A stretch of DNA of 33,648 bases from Deltaproteobacteria bacterium (GTDB lineage: Bacteria > Desulfobacterota > Binatia > UBA9968): NCBI GenBank assembly GCA_016180805.1, contig JACPAM010000274.1:1-33648 (forward strand), given 5' to 3'. This document shows, in pieces, positions 19,197 to 26,668 of the stretch; the first letter of the stretch is position 1; each line of letters begins with the position of its first letter. The notes under the pieces were generated by a model. The model was not told the DNA's origin, searched no databases, and saw only the letters and a list, made by a program, of their open reading frames with translations. Position numbers and translations under genes: made by a program.

Positions 19197-19823
19197 TTAT
19201 GAGGCCGGCCGGGTGGGCAGGATCACAAAGCGGGTGCGGCGATTCCTCTGCCAGCACTCCTCCGTTTTATCCCGACACACGGGAACTTCTTCGCCGTAGC
19301 TGATCGTCGACAGCCGATTCGCCGCGATCCCCAAACTGACCAGATAGTCTTTGGCCGCTTGCGCGCGCTTGGCGCCGAGCGCCAGGTTGTACTCGTTGGT
19401 GCCGCGCTCATCGCAATGACCTTCGATCTCGACCCGCGCCGACGGATTGGCCTTGAGCCAGTCCGCGTTTTGCTTGAGCGTCTCCCTCGCGTCCGCCCTG
19501 AGGTCGTAGCGGTCGAAGTCGAAATAGACTTCCTTTAGCGGGCTGGCAGCGGGAGTCCTGGCCTGTTCGCCCCGGCGCAAGGCCTCAACGGTGCGTGGCC
19601 CGGTTGTGGCTTTGGCCTCTCGCTCCGCCTTCTCCCGCGCTGCCCTCTCTCGCGCAGCCTTTTCCGCCGCTCCAGCGGTCGGCCCCGCTCCCAGCGTCGC
19701 CCCGGGGCCACCGGCAGCAGCACCAGTCTCAGGTTTGGTGGTCGCAGGTGATGGACAACCAGCGAGCACTAGCAAACTGAGAAGTATCAACCCATGCAGT
19801 GCAGAAATCGGTCGATGACTCAT
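19197..19823 (-). CDS. pal: peptidoglycan-associated lipoprotein Pal (start at 19823)
   Basis: Lipobox LVLAGC; VYFDFDRYDLRADARETLKQNADWLKANPSARVEIEGHCDERGTNEYNLALGAKRAQAAKDYLVSLG. Strong SD AAGGAGG upstream of 19823. Confidence 0.94.
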   Translation of the reverse strand: MSHRPISALHGLILLSLLVLAGCPSPATTKPETGAAAGGPGATLGAGPTAGAAEKAARERAAREKAEREAKATTGPRTVEALRRGEQARTPAASPLKEVYFDFDRYDLRADARETLKQNADWLKANPSARVEIEGHCDERGTNEYNLALGAKRAQAAKDYLVSLGIAANRLSTISYGEEVPVCRDKTEECWQRNRRTRFVILPTRPAS

Positions 19824-19875
19824 CTTTTTCTCCTCCTTGATCGCTCTCTCACCCTTCCCTAGCCCCTGCCTGCGA

Positions 19876-21180
19876 TCACTCTGAGCGCGGGGACCACGAC
19901 GGGTTTGTATCATCTCCCCCTGAGGCTGTCAATCTTTGTTGGCTCTCTCCGTTCGCTTGCATAATGTGAATCTGATAGCGCCCCCTGCGGTTGGAGGTAA
20001 AGAGGAGAAAGCGACCGTCGGGAGACCATGAGGCGTCCTCGTTATCGCCGGAGTTCGAGGTCAACAACATCGGGTTCCCCCCTTGGGCATCTATGGTGAA
20101 GATGTTGAACCGGCCCCCGTACCTTCCCGTATACGCGATCCGGTCGCCTTTCGGCGACCAGTCGGGCGAGGTATTGTAGCCGCCGGAATACGTGAGACGG
20201 CGCGTTTTGCCGCTGGCAAGCTCCAGGATGTAAATCTGCGGCGTCCCGCTGCGGTTGGAAACGAAGGCCAACCGATTGCCGTCCGGAGACCATGAGGGAG
20301 AGACGTCGATAGCCATGTCGTCGGTAAGACGCCGCGCCGTTTTCCCCGAGCGATCCAAGAGATAAATGTCCGTGTTCCCCTCCCGCTCGAGAGAAACGGC
20401 AGCAAGACGCCCGTCCGGAGACCACTTGCCGCCCAAGCCGCCTCGGGAAGAAAATTTCGTATCCTTGCCGGCGAATAGATCGAACACGTAAAGGCTGGGG
20501 TTCCCTTCCTTATATGAGGTGTACAGGATCGACCGACCGTCCGGTGTCCAGGCGGGGGACAAATTGATCGTGCGGTTGTCAGTAACCTGCATTTTATCGC
20601 TCCCGTCCAGATGGGATACGTAGATCTCTTTGAAACGGCCCCCGCCGGTGGACACATAAGCAAACCTGCTGTCGAAGGCGCCACGCACCCCGGTAAACTG
20701 AAAAATGATCTCATCGGCGAATTTGTGGGCGATGCGGCGGAAGTCTTTTGCCTTGCCCGTGTATCGCTTGCCGACAACCTCCTTCGCCTGATAGACATCG
20801 AACAGGCGCAACTCCACCAAGAGATCCTCTCCTTGGGGGGTGAATCCGCCTTTGATCAACGCTTCGGCGCCGAGAATCGACCAGTCCCGGAAATCGAAGC
20901 TGCCGAGCGTGATTCCGGTGCGTTGAGGATCTTCAATATAGGCGGAGCGGTCGAGCACCCGAAACCATCCCGATAACGTCAGATCGCGGGCGATCGTATC
21001 GGCAATCCCTTCGGAGAACCGCTTTCCATCCGGCCCCGACCCCTGGTTCTTGAGCGGCGAGACCGCGATGGGGTAGCGCTCGGCCCCGGGGCCTATGATG
21101 AGGCCACGGACCTGCGCCTGAAGCGGGTGTGCAGCCAAACTAAAGCAGAGGAAAAAAAGCGCCAGGACTCGCCCGATCAT
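19876..21180 (-). CDS. tolB: Tol-Pal system beta-propeller protein TolB
   Basis: Repeated SPSWSPDGNRLAFVSNRSGTPQIYILELASGKTRRLT blades. Confidence 0.95.
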   Translation of the reverse strand: MIGRVLALFFLCFSLAAHPLQAQVRGLIIGPGAERYPIAVSPLKNQGSGPDGKRFSEGIADTIARDLTLSGWFRVLDRSAYIEDPQRTGITLGSFDFRDWSILGAEALIKGGFTPQGEDLLVELRLFDVYQAKEVVGKRYTGKAKDFRRIAHKFADEIIFQFTGVRGAFDSRFAYVSTGGGRFKEIYVSHLDGSDKMQVTDNRTINLSPAWTPDGRSILYTSYKEGNPSLYVFDLFAGKDTKFSSRGGLGGKWSPDGRLAAVSLEREGNTDIYLLDRSGKTARRLTDDMAIDVSPSWSPDGNRLAFVSNRSGTPQIYILELASGKTRRLTYSGGYNTSPDWSPKGDRIAYTGRYGGRFNIFTIDAQGGNPMLLTSNSGDNEDASWSPDGRFLLFTSNRRGRYQIHIMQANGESQQRLTASGGDDTNPSWSPRSE

Positions 21181-21184
21181 ACCC

Positions 21185-21956
21185 TTAACCCCCGAGGTCT
21201 TTCGGGCGAAAGGTCAGCTCCACATCCATAAACTCCTTTCGATAGTTCTCCGGCGGAGGAGGGAGCGGGCTCGCCTTGGCGACCGCTCGCAAAACCGAAT
21301 CATCGTACGAGGGGTCTCCTGAGAGACGGATGATCCTCAATCCCACGATCTGTCCGTTCTCGCGGATGCCAAAGCGGACCGTTACCTCAAGATCGCTCCT
21401 GGGTCCCACCCACGTCCAGCGATCTCGAATCACACGCAGCATTTGGTTGCGGTAAACCAAAAACTCAAATGCCTTAACTATGCCTCCGCCCTTCGGCCGC
21501 CTGCGCTTCCTCTTTAATCTTTGTTTTGGCCTTTTCCGGTTTCACGATCTCCTGCATCGCAGCCGGACTCTCTACGGGCTTGCTTATTTCCTTTTTCGGA
21601 GCCTCTTTCTTCGGCGGCTCTTGAACTACGACCTCTTTTGTCGCCGTTTTTTGCTGCGCCGCCTCCTTCTTCTTCGGCGGCTCCTTTTTCACCGGCTCGA
21701 GCGTGACTTTTTTCGTCTCTTTCTTCGCTTCCGCAGCCGGGAGCTCGGTCCCGAGAATCGTTCCACCCAGTTTCTCCCCGCCCACCAACTCCACGGTATA
21801 AACCGGATAGGCAGGCGCCGTGCGCACGGGCAGATGCGGCATCACCCACAGGCTCCAGATAAAGCCGGCGTGAAGCACACCGGAATAAGCAATACACTTC
21901 CACAGCCGTGACCCGCCCTCGTCAAAAGAAAAAATAGGGGGACGGTTGGTCGCCAT
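21185..21956 (-). pseudogene. tolA: TolA/TonB-like energy transducer split by a putative 1-nt frameshift: N-terminal ORF 21474..21956, C-terminal TonB-like ORF 21185..21460
   Basis: The N-terminal ORF has a TM anchor and a Lys/Glu/Pro-rich domain. The C-terminal ORF (WTWVGPRSDLEVTVRFGIRENGQIVGLRIIRLSGDPSYDDSVLRAVAKASPLPPPPE) is a TonB_C domain. Removing one G from the GGG at + strand 21489-21491 yields a continuous AAEGGGIVKAFEFLVYRNQMLRVIRDRWTWVG. Confidence 0.75.
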
Positions 21957-22379
21957 TTAGCCCTCGCGCGATACCGGCCGGGTCACCATACCCAGCTTTT
22001 CGATCCCTGCCTCCTTGATCTCCGCGATCGTTTTCACCACGATCCCGTACCGCACATCCTGATCCGCCCGGAGATAGACTTCCTGATACGGTCGGAGCTT
22101 GCGAACCGCCCTGAGTTTCCGCCCTAGTTCGGACAGCGACACCTGATTGTCGTTGAGATAGATTCTCCCGCTGCGGGCGATCGCCACCACCAATTGCTCT
22201 TCCTTCCCCGCCAGCGCCCCGGCCTTGGCCTGGGGCAGCGTGACCTGAACCCCTTGCTGGATGATGGGCGCCGTGACCATGAAGATGACCAGGAGCACGA
22301 GCATGATGTCCACAAAGGGAACGACATTGATTTGCGCCATCGTGGTCCCGCGACCCGAGGAAGAATTGTCGAAAGCCAT
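21957..22379 (-). CDS. tolR: TolR/ExbD-family protein
   Basis: QINVVPFVDIMLVLLVIFMVTAPIIQQGVQVTLPQA. Confidence 0.95.
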   Translation of the reverse strand: MAFDNSSSGRGTTMAQINVVPFVDIMLVLLVIFMVTAPIIQQGVQVTLPQAKAGALAGKEEQLVVAIARSGRIYLNDNQVSLSELGRKLRAVRKLRPYQEVYLRADQDVRYGIVVKTIAEIKEAGIEKLGMVTRPVSREG

Positions 22380-22393
22380 AAAATTACCTCCGA

Positions 22394-22448
22394 GGCATCA
22401 GGCATTAGGAATTTCCTAACCGTTGCCTTGCGCCTATTGCCTCATGCC
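22394..22448. repeat. Imperfect inverted repeat of AGGCAAT-type words in the tolQ-tolR spacer (element D)
   Basis: GGCATCAGGCATTAGG ... CCTATTGCCTCATGCC (14/16 complementary), plus inner TTAGGAA-T-TTCCTAA. Confidence 0.6.
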
Positions 22449-23209
22449 TATTTCAAGAAATGCCGCTCGGCGATATTCAGAAATTCCTGTGAGAAATTGT
22501 CCATCTCTGCGGCCAGAACCTTGATTCTCTGAACAAAGTGGTTGTAAGCCATCACCGCCGGAATGGCTGCCGCCAGACCCATAGCGGTGGCAATGAGGGC
22601 CTCGGCGATCCCGGGCGCGACGGCCTGGATGCTCGATGAGTGAGTTACACTGAGCCCGCGGAACGCATTCATGATACCCCAGACGGTGCCAAACAGGCCA
22701 ATGAAAGGAGTCGTGCTCGCCGTGGTGGCCAAAAACGTTAGCGACTTCTCCAATTTCGTGATTTCCACGCTCATCGCACGCTTCATCGCCCGGGCCACGT
22801 TATCCACGCCGCCGAGATCGGTGTTGAAGCCTTCGCTTTGCGACAATTCCTTTTTGCTGCGGGAAACCCGGACCAGCTCTTCGTAACCCGCGCGAAACAC
22901 CTGGGCCACCGGGCTCAACTTGAGTTCCCGACTGGTATCGTGAATGGACGAGAGATTGCGGCTATCCCAGAAAATCTCGATGAACTTTTCCGACTGGCCC
23001 TTGGCGGTTCGGACCTGGCGGAATTTGTAAAAAATAATGCCCCAGCTAGCCACCGAAAACAAAACCAGGACATAGAGCACCACCTGAACAAGCGGCCCTG
23101 AACCCTTCACCAAATCCAAGATCCCATGCTGCGGCGTCAAGGTCAGCTCGGGTTGAGCCAGCAACTGAAGCAACCAAAAGGAGGGCATCACCGGGTCCAA
23201 TGAATCCAT
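22448..23209 (-). CDS. tolQ: TolQ/ExbB-family protein (ATG start at 23209; ORF-track start at 23242 is a TTG)
   Basis: GLFGTVWGIMNAFRGLSVTHSSSIQAVAPGIAEALIATAMGLAAAIPAVMAYNHF. Confidence 0.95.
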   Translation of the reverse strand: MDSLDPVMPSFWLLQLLAQPELTLTPQHGILDLVKGSGPLVQVVLYVLVLFSVASWGIIFYKFRQVRTAKGQSEKFIEIFWDSRNLSSIHDTSRELKLSPVAQVFRAGYEELVRVSRSKKELSQSEGFNTDLGGVDNVARAMKRAMSVEITKLEKSLTFLATTASTTPFIGLFGTVWGIMNAFRGLSVTHSSSIQAVAPGIAEALIATAMGLAAAIPAVMAYNHFVQRIKVLAAEMDNFSQEFLNIAERHFLK

Positions 23210-23265
23210 TGAAAAAGTATTATAATCCCTGTATTTAGTCAAATGGGCTGCGGCACGGAGCGGTT

Positions 23266-24096
23266 ATGAGACCTCCACTTGTGGTCGGCAACTGGAAAAT
23301 GCACGGGACCCAAACCGAAGCCTATGCCCTGGCTCGCGCTATCGTCCGGGGATTCAATCATCTCGCGTCGTCCCTCGACTTCGCTCGGGACGACCCCGAG
23401 CGACGCTCCCGCGGCCGACGCCGCCGCGCGCGTCGAGGGGTCGAGGTCGCCCTCGCCCCTCCTTTCACCGCGCTCGGCGAGGTCGGCAAGGCCGTCCGCG
23501 GAAGCCGGATCGGGTTGGCCGGCCAAAACGCTCACTGGGAAAACGAGGGCGCTTTCACGGGCGAGATCAGCCCGACGATGCTCCGCGCGCTGGGCTGCAG
23601 GTTCGTGATCGTCGGCCACTCGGAGAGGCGACGACTTTTCAACGAAGGCGATGAGGCCGTCGCGAAAAAAATGCTAAGCTGCGCGCGCGCGGGTCTCAGG
23701 CCGATCCTGTGCATAGGAGAAACGCTCCCGGAGCGACATAAGGGTCTCACGTACCGGGTCCTTTCCCGCCAATTGCGGGCCGGATTGAAGGGGTTAGGCA
23801 AAAATGGTATAGAAAACTTCGACGTCGCCTACGAGCCCGTCTGGGCGATCGGGACGGGCCGCAACGCCTCCCCGGAGCAGGTGAGCGAGGCGCACCGCCG
23901 GATCCGGCGGATGCTTGTAGCGCTCTGCGGAAAGAAACTTGCCAAGGAAATCCGCATTCTCTATGGTGGCAGCGTGCGCCCGGATAACGCGCCGCAACTG
24001 GCTGCGGCAGCCGAAGTCAACGGATCGCTCGTAGGAGGGGCGAGCCTCAACGCGGAGGACTTTCTTAGTATCCTTTGTTGTTTTGTTTCGGCCTAG
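23266..24096 (+). CDS. tpiA: triosephosphate isomerase carrying an unusual ~26-aa N-terminal insertion
   Basis: LVVGNWKMHGTQTEA, VIVGHSERRRLF, VAYEPVWAIGTGRNASPEQ, ILYGGSVRPDNA. Insertion NHLASSLDFARDDPERRSRGRRRRARR before VEVALAPPFTAL. Confidence 0.95.
   Translation: MRPPLVVGNWKMHGTQTEAYALARAIVRGFNHLASSLDFARDDPERRSRGRRRRARRGVEVALAPPFTALGEVGKAVRGSRIGLAGQNAHWENEGAFTGEISPTMLRALGCRFVIVGHSERRRLFNEGDEAVAKKMLSCARAGLRPILCIGETLPERHKGLTYRVLSRQLRAGLKGLGKNGIENFDVAYEPVWAIGTGRNASPEQVSEAHRRIRRMLVALCGKKLAKEIRILYGGSVRPDNAPQLAAAAEVNGSLVGGASLNAEDFLSILCCFVSA
23367..23394. repeat. Palindromic repeat element inside tpiA
   Basis: GTCGTCCC-TCGACTTCGCTC-GGGACGAC, perfect 8-bp arms; encodes SSLDFARDD (complement strand reads VVPSEVEG). 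Confidence 0.7.
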
Positions 24097-24108
24097 GACT
24101 TGAGACCG

Positions 24109-24218
24109 CCATTGCAAAGTGGAGAGTGCAAATTGCAAAAGTCAAAATGAAGATGAATTCCGTTTGAGCCCGTTTTCTATTTTGCATTTTTCACTTTGCT
24201 CTTTGCATTTTGCAATGG
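24109..24218. repeat. ~43-nt-arm imperfect inverted repeat of TGCAAAn words between tpiA and secG (element B)
   Basis: CCATTGCAAAGTGGAGAGTGCAAATTGCAAAAGTCAAAATGAA versus reverse complement of the right arm CCATTGCAAAATGCAAAGAGCAAAGTGAAAAATGCAAAATAGAA. Confidence 0.8.
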
Positions 24219-24238
24219 AGCGATAAAAGGTTCACAAA

Positions 24239-24583
24239 ATGATTACTCTGGTAACCGTTGTGCATATCCTGGTGAGCATCGGCCTGATCTTGGTCGTGCT
24301 CCTCCAGACCGGAAAGGGCGCCGACATCGGGGCCGTCTTCGGCGGCTCGAGCTCGACCATTTTCGGCAGCAGCGGTGCGGGGAACTTTCTAACCCGTGTG
24401 ACCACCGGGATGGCGATCGTGTTCATGATCACCTCCCTCACCTTGGGCTATTTTTCCGGCAAGAGGCCCTCCGCCAGCATTTTCGACCGCGGCAGCGCCG
24501 GCGTGGAACAGCCCGCACCTAAACCCGCTCCTGCCCCTACTCAACAGGCGCCCGCTCCTAGCCCTCGGCCTCAGAAACCATAA
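24239..24583 (+). CDS. secG: preprotein translocase subunit SecG
   Basis: VHILVSIGLILVVLLQTGKGADIGAVFGGSSSTIFGSSGAGNFLTRVTTGMAIVFMITSLTLGY. Confidence 0.95.
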   Translation: MITLVTVVHILVSIGLILVVLLQTGKGADIGAVFGGSSSTIFGSSGAGNFLTRVTTGMAIVFMITSLTLGYFSGKRPSASIFDRGSAGVEQPAPKPAPAPTQQAPAPSPRPQKP

Positions 24584-24587
24584 GATG

Positions 24588-24667
24588 AGTTTTGAGTTTT
24601 TAATTTTGAGTTTTGAGTTAGAGGAGCCGAGAACCAACTAAAAACTTGAAACTCAAAACTAAGAACT
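24588..24667. repeat. Imperfect inverted repeat of AGTTTTn words between secG and tRNA-Leu (element C)
   Basis: AGTTTTGAGTTTTTAATTTTGAGTTTTGAGTT versus reverse complement of right arm AGTTCTTAGTTTTGAGTTTCAAGTTTTTAGTT. Confidence 0.75.
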
Positions 24668-24676
24668 TTTTGATGT

Positions 24677-24763
24677 GCGAGGATGGCGGAATCGGCAGAC
24701 GCGCTAGTTTGAGGGGCTAGTGCCAGAGATGGCGTGGGGGTTCAAATCCCCCTCCTCGCACCA
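24677..24763 (+). tRNA. tRNA-Leu (GAG anticodon), CCA encoded
   Basis: GCGAGGA...TCCTCGC-A-CCA acceptor stem, GGGGGTTCAAATCCCCC T-arm, anticodon loop TTGAGGG, long variable arm. Confidence 0.95.
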
Positions 24764-24813
24764 CAAAATAATTCCCGTCTCGCAAAATCACGGCCTGCAT
24801 TGCCCGGCAAACA

Positions 24814-26517
24814 ATGAAGATTAAAAAAGGCCCCCGCGGCGGTCAGAAAAGAAAACGGGGGGACCGTGGAGCCAGGATAGGTCCGGAGGTCAACGCTCGC
24901 GAACTCCGGAAGAGAATCTCCGCCAAAGACGCCGCGACCTTACAGAAAATCCTCAATCTGGTCCCAGCGCCGATCTTCGTTTATCAGGGAGATAAAAATA
25001 TTCTGATTAACCCAGCCGCTGAAGGGCTCACCGGCTATACGAAAAAAGAACTGCTCGACATGAAATACTGGGAGATCGTCCACCCGGAATTTCGGGAGCT
25101 GATCAAAACTCGGGGCACCGCCCGCCAACACGGAGATAGCGTACCCCCAAGGTATGAAGTCAAGATTCTCACAAAAAGCGGCGAGGAACGTTGGTTGGAT
25201 TTTATCGGCGGGCTGATTCGGATCGCCGGCAAACCCGCAGTGATCGGAACCGTCATGGACCTCACCGAGCGAAAGCAGGCGCAAGAGCGACTGCAACTGG
25301 AATCGCAGCGACTGAACGCCCTGCGCAAGATCAGCCTGGCCATCACCTCGACGTTGGATCTCAAAGGCGTGTTGGAAGTCCTGCTTAGAGAAATCGATCT
25401 CCTGCTGCCTTACGCTGCAACGACGGTAAGGCTAAAAAACCCTCAGACCGGCAAGCTTGACAACGTTGCCTGCCGCAACGTCAACGAAGAGGAGTGGAAG
25501 CAACGCGCCGGTCAGCTAGGGGGTCGGCTCTCGAAAACCGTTCTGCGAACCAAGGTCCCGTATGCGATTCGGAACCTTAACACCGGCTCGGGGGAAATGG
25601 TTTCGGACTTTTTCCGCGAGCAGGGGTTCATCTCCTATCTGGGAGTGCCGCTGATTGCCAAAGGGGAAGTCGTCGGCATCCTCTCCTTTTTTACCCGGGA
25701 GGAACACGATTTCACCCAGGAGGAGATCGAGTTTGTCACGACCCTCGCGGGCCAGGCGGCCGTGGCGATTCAAAATTCCCAGCTTTACGAAGCCAGCAGG
25801 AAGCAGGCCGCGGAGCTGGAGGAGATCAATAAGCTCAAAGATGAGTTTCTCGGCTTTGTATCCCACGAACTCCGCACGCCGCTCAATGCGGTCATCGGGT
25901 ACACGGGCATGGTTCAGGATGAAGTGTTCGGGGCGGTCACAGCGGAGCAGAAAAAAGTCCTGGGGAAGGTGTTGGAGCACGGCAAACACCTCCTCCGCAT
26001 GATCCACAGCCTGCTCGAGGCGACCAAGATCGAGGTGGGGGCAGCCAAACTCGAAAGCCGGGAAGTAAGCTTGCGCCGGTTGTTCGACGAGCTCAAAGGG
26101 TCCTATGACACGCCCTTGGATAAGGAACTGACCCTGGATTGGGAGTATCCGGACACTTTGCCCGCCATCGTTACCGACCGGGAGAAGCTCAGACACATCC
26201 TACAGAACCTGGTGGACAATGCGATCAAGTTTACGGACCGGGGGAAAATCACGATCTCGGCGCGAGCCCTGCCCGGTAACAAGGCAGTGGAATTCAAGGT
26301 AACCGACACGGGGGTAGGCATTTCGCCGGGGATACTGCCGGACATCTTCGACATGTTCCGCCAGGGGATAAACCCAGAGAGCAGCTCTTCCCCGGGGGTG
26401 GGCTTGGGCTTGCATATCGTCAAGAAGTTCACGGATATACTGGGCGGCGAGATCGAAGTAAAGAGCCAAGTGGGCAAAGGCTCCACGTTTACGGTCACCA
26501 TACCTTCCAACCTGTAG
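24814..26517 (+). CDS. PAS-GAF-HisKA-HATPase sensor histidine kinase
   Basis: PAS region (ILNLVPAPIFVYQGDKNILINPAAEGLTGYTKKELL), GAF, FVSHELRTPLNAVIGYTG H-box, N-box LVDNAIKF, GVGLGLHIVKKF. Confidence 0.93.
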   Translation: MKIKKGPRGGQKRKRGDRGARIGPEVNARELRKRISAKDAATLQKILNLVPAPIFVYQGDKNILINPAAEGLTGYTKKELLDMKYWEIVHPEFRELIKTRGTARQHGDSVPPRYEVKILTKSGEERWLDFIGGLIRIAGKPAVIGTVMDLTERKQAQERLQLESQRLNALRKISLAITSTLDLKGVLEVLLREIDLLLPYAATTVRLKNPQTGKLDNVACRNVNEEEWKQRAGQLGGRLSKTVLRTKVPYAIRNLNTGSGEMVSDFFREQGFISYLGVPLIAKGEVVGILSFFTREEHDFTQEEIEFVTTLAGQAAVAIQNSQLYEASRKQAAELEEINKLKDEFLGFVSHELRTPLNAVIGYTGMVQDEVFGAVTAEQKKVLGKVLEHGKHLLRMIHSLLEATKIEVGAAKLESREVSLRRLFDELKGSYDTPLDKELTLDWEYPDTLPAIVTDREKLRHILQNLVDNAIKFTDRGKITISARALPGNKAVEFKVTDTGVGISPGILPDIFDMFRQGINPESSSSPGVGLGLHIVKKFTDILGGEIEVKSQVGKGSTFTVTIPSNL

Positions 26518-26585
26518 CAATATTCGTTCCCTCACCATCCAAAGCTATCCAGATCGACTGCCAAATCCCCCTTGCGCTCGTAGCC

Positions 26586-26615
26586 TTGGCAGGTTTGCCG
26601 GGTACGGTATATAAT
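26586..26615 (+). promoter_or_regulatory. sigma70-like promoter for the second histidine kinase
   Basis: TTGGCA (26586-26591), 18-nt spacer, TATAAT (26610-26615). Confidence 0.5.
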
Positions 26616-26668
26616 ATCGGCTTTCGAGGCTACCGTCGGCTTGGGATGCTGAAACCAGTGGGATTCAC

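Noticed and set aside
23209-23266. Shared divergent promoter in the short tolQ-tpiA gap (self-complementary ATTATAAT)
   Set aside because: Only weak -10/-35 combinations fit with acceptable spacing on either strand, so no promoter call was made; the compact gap itself is real.
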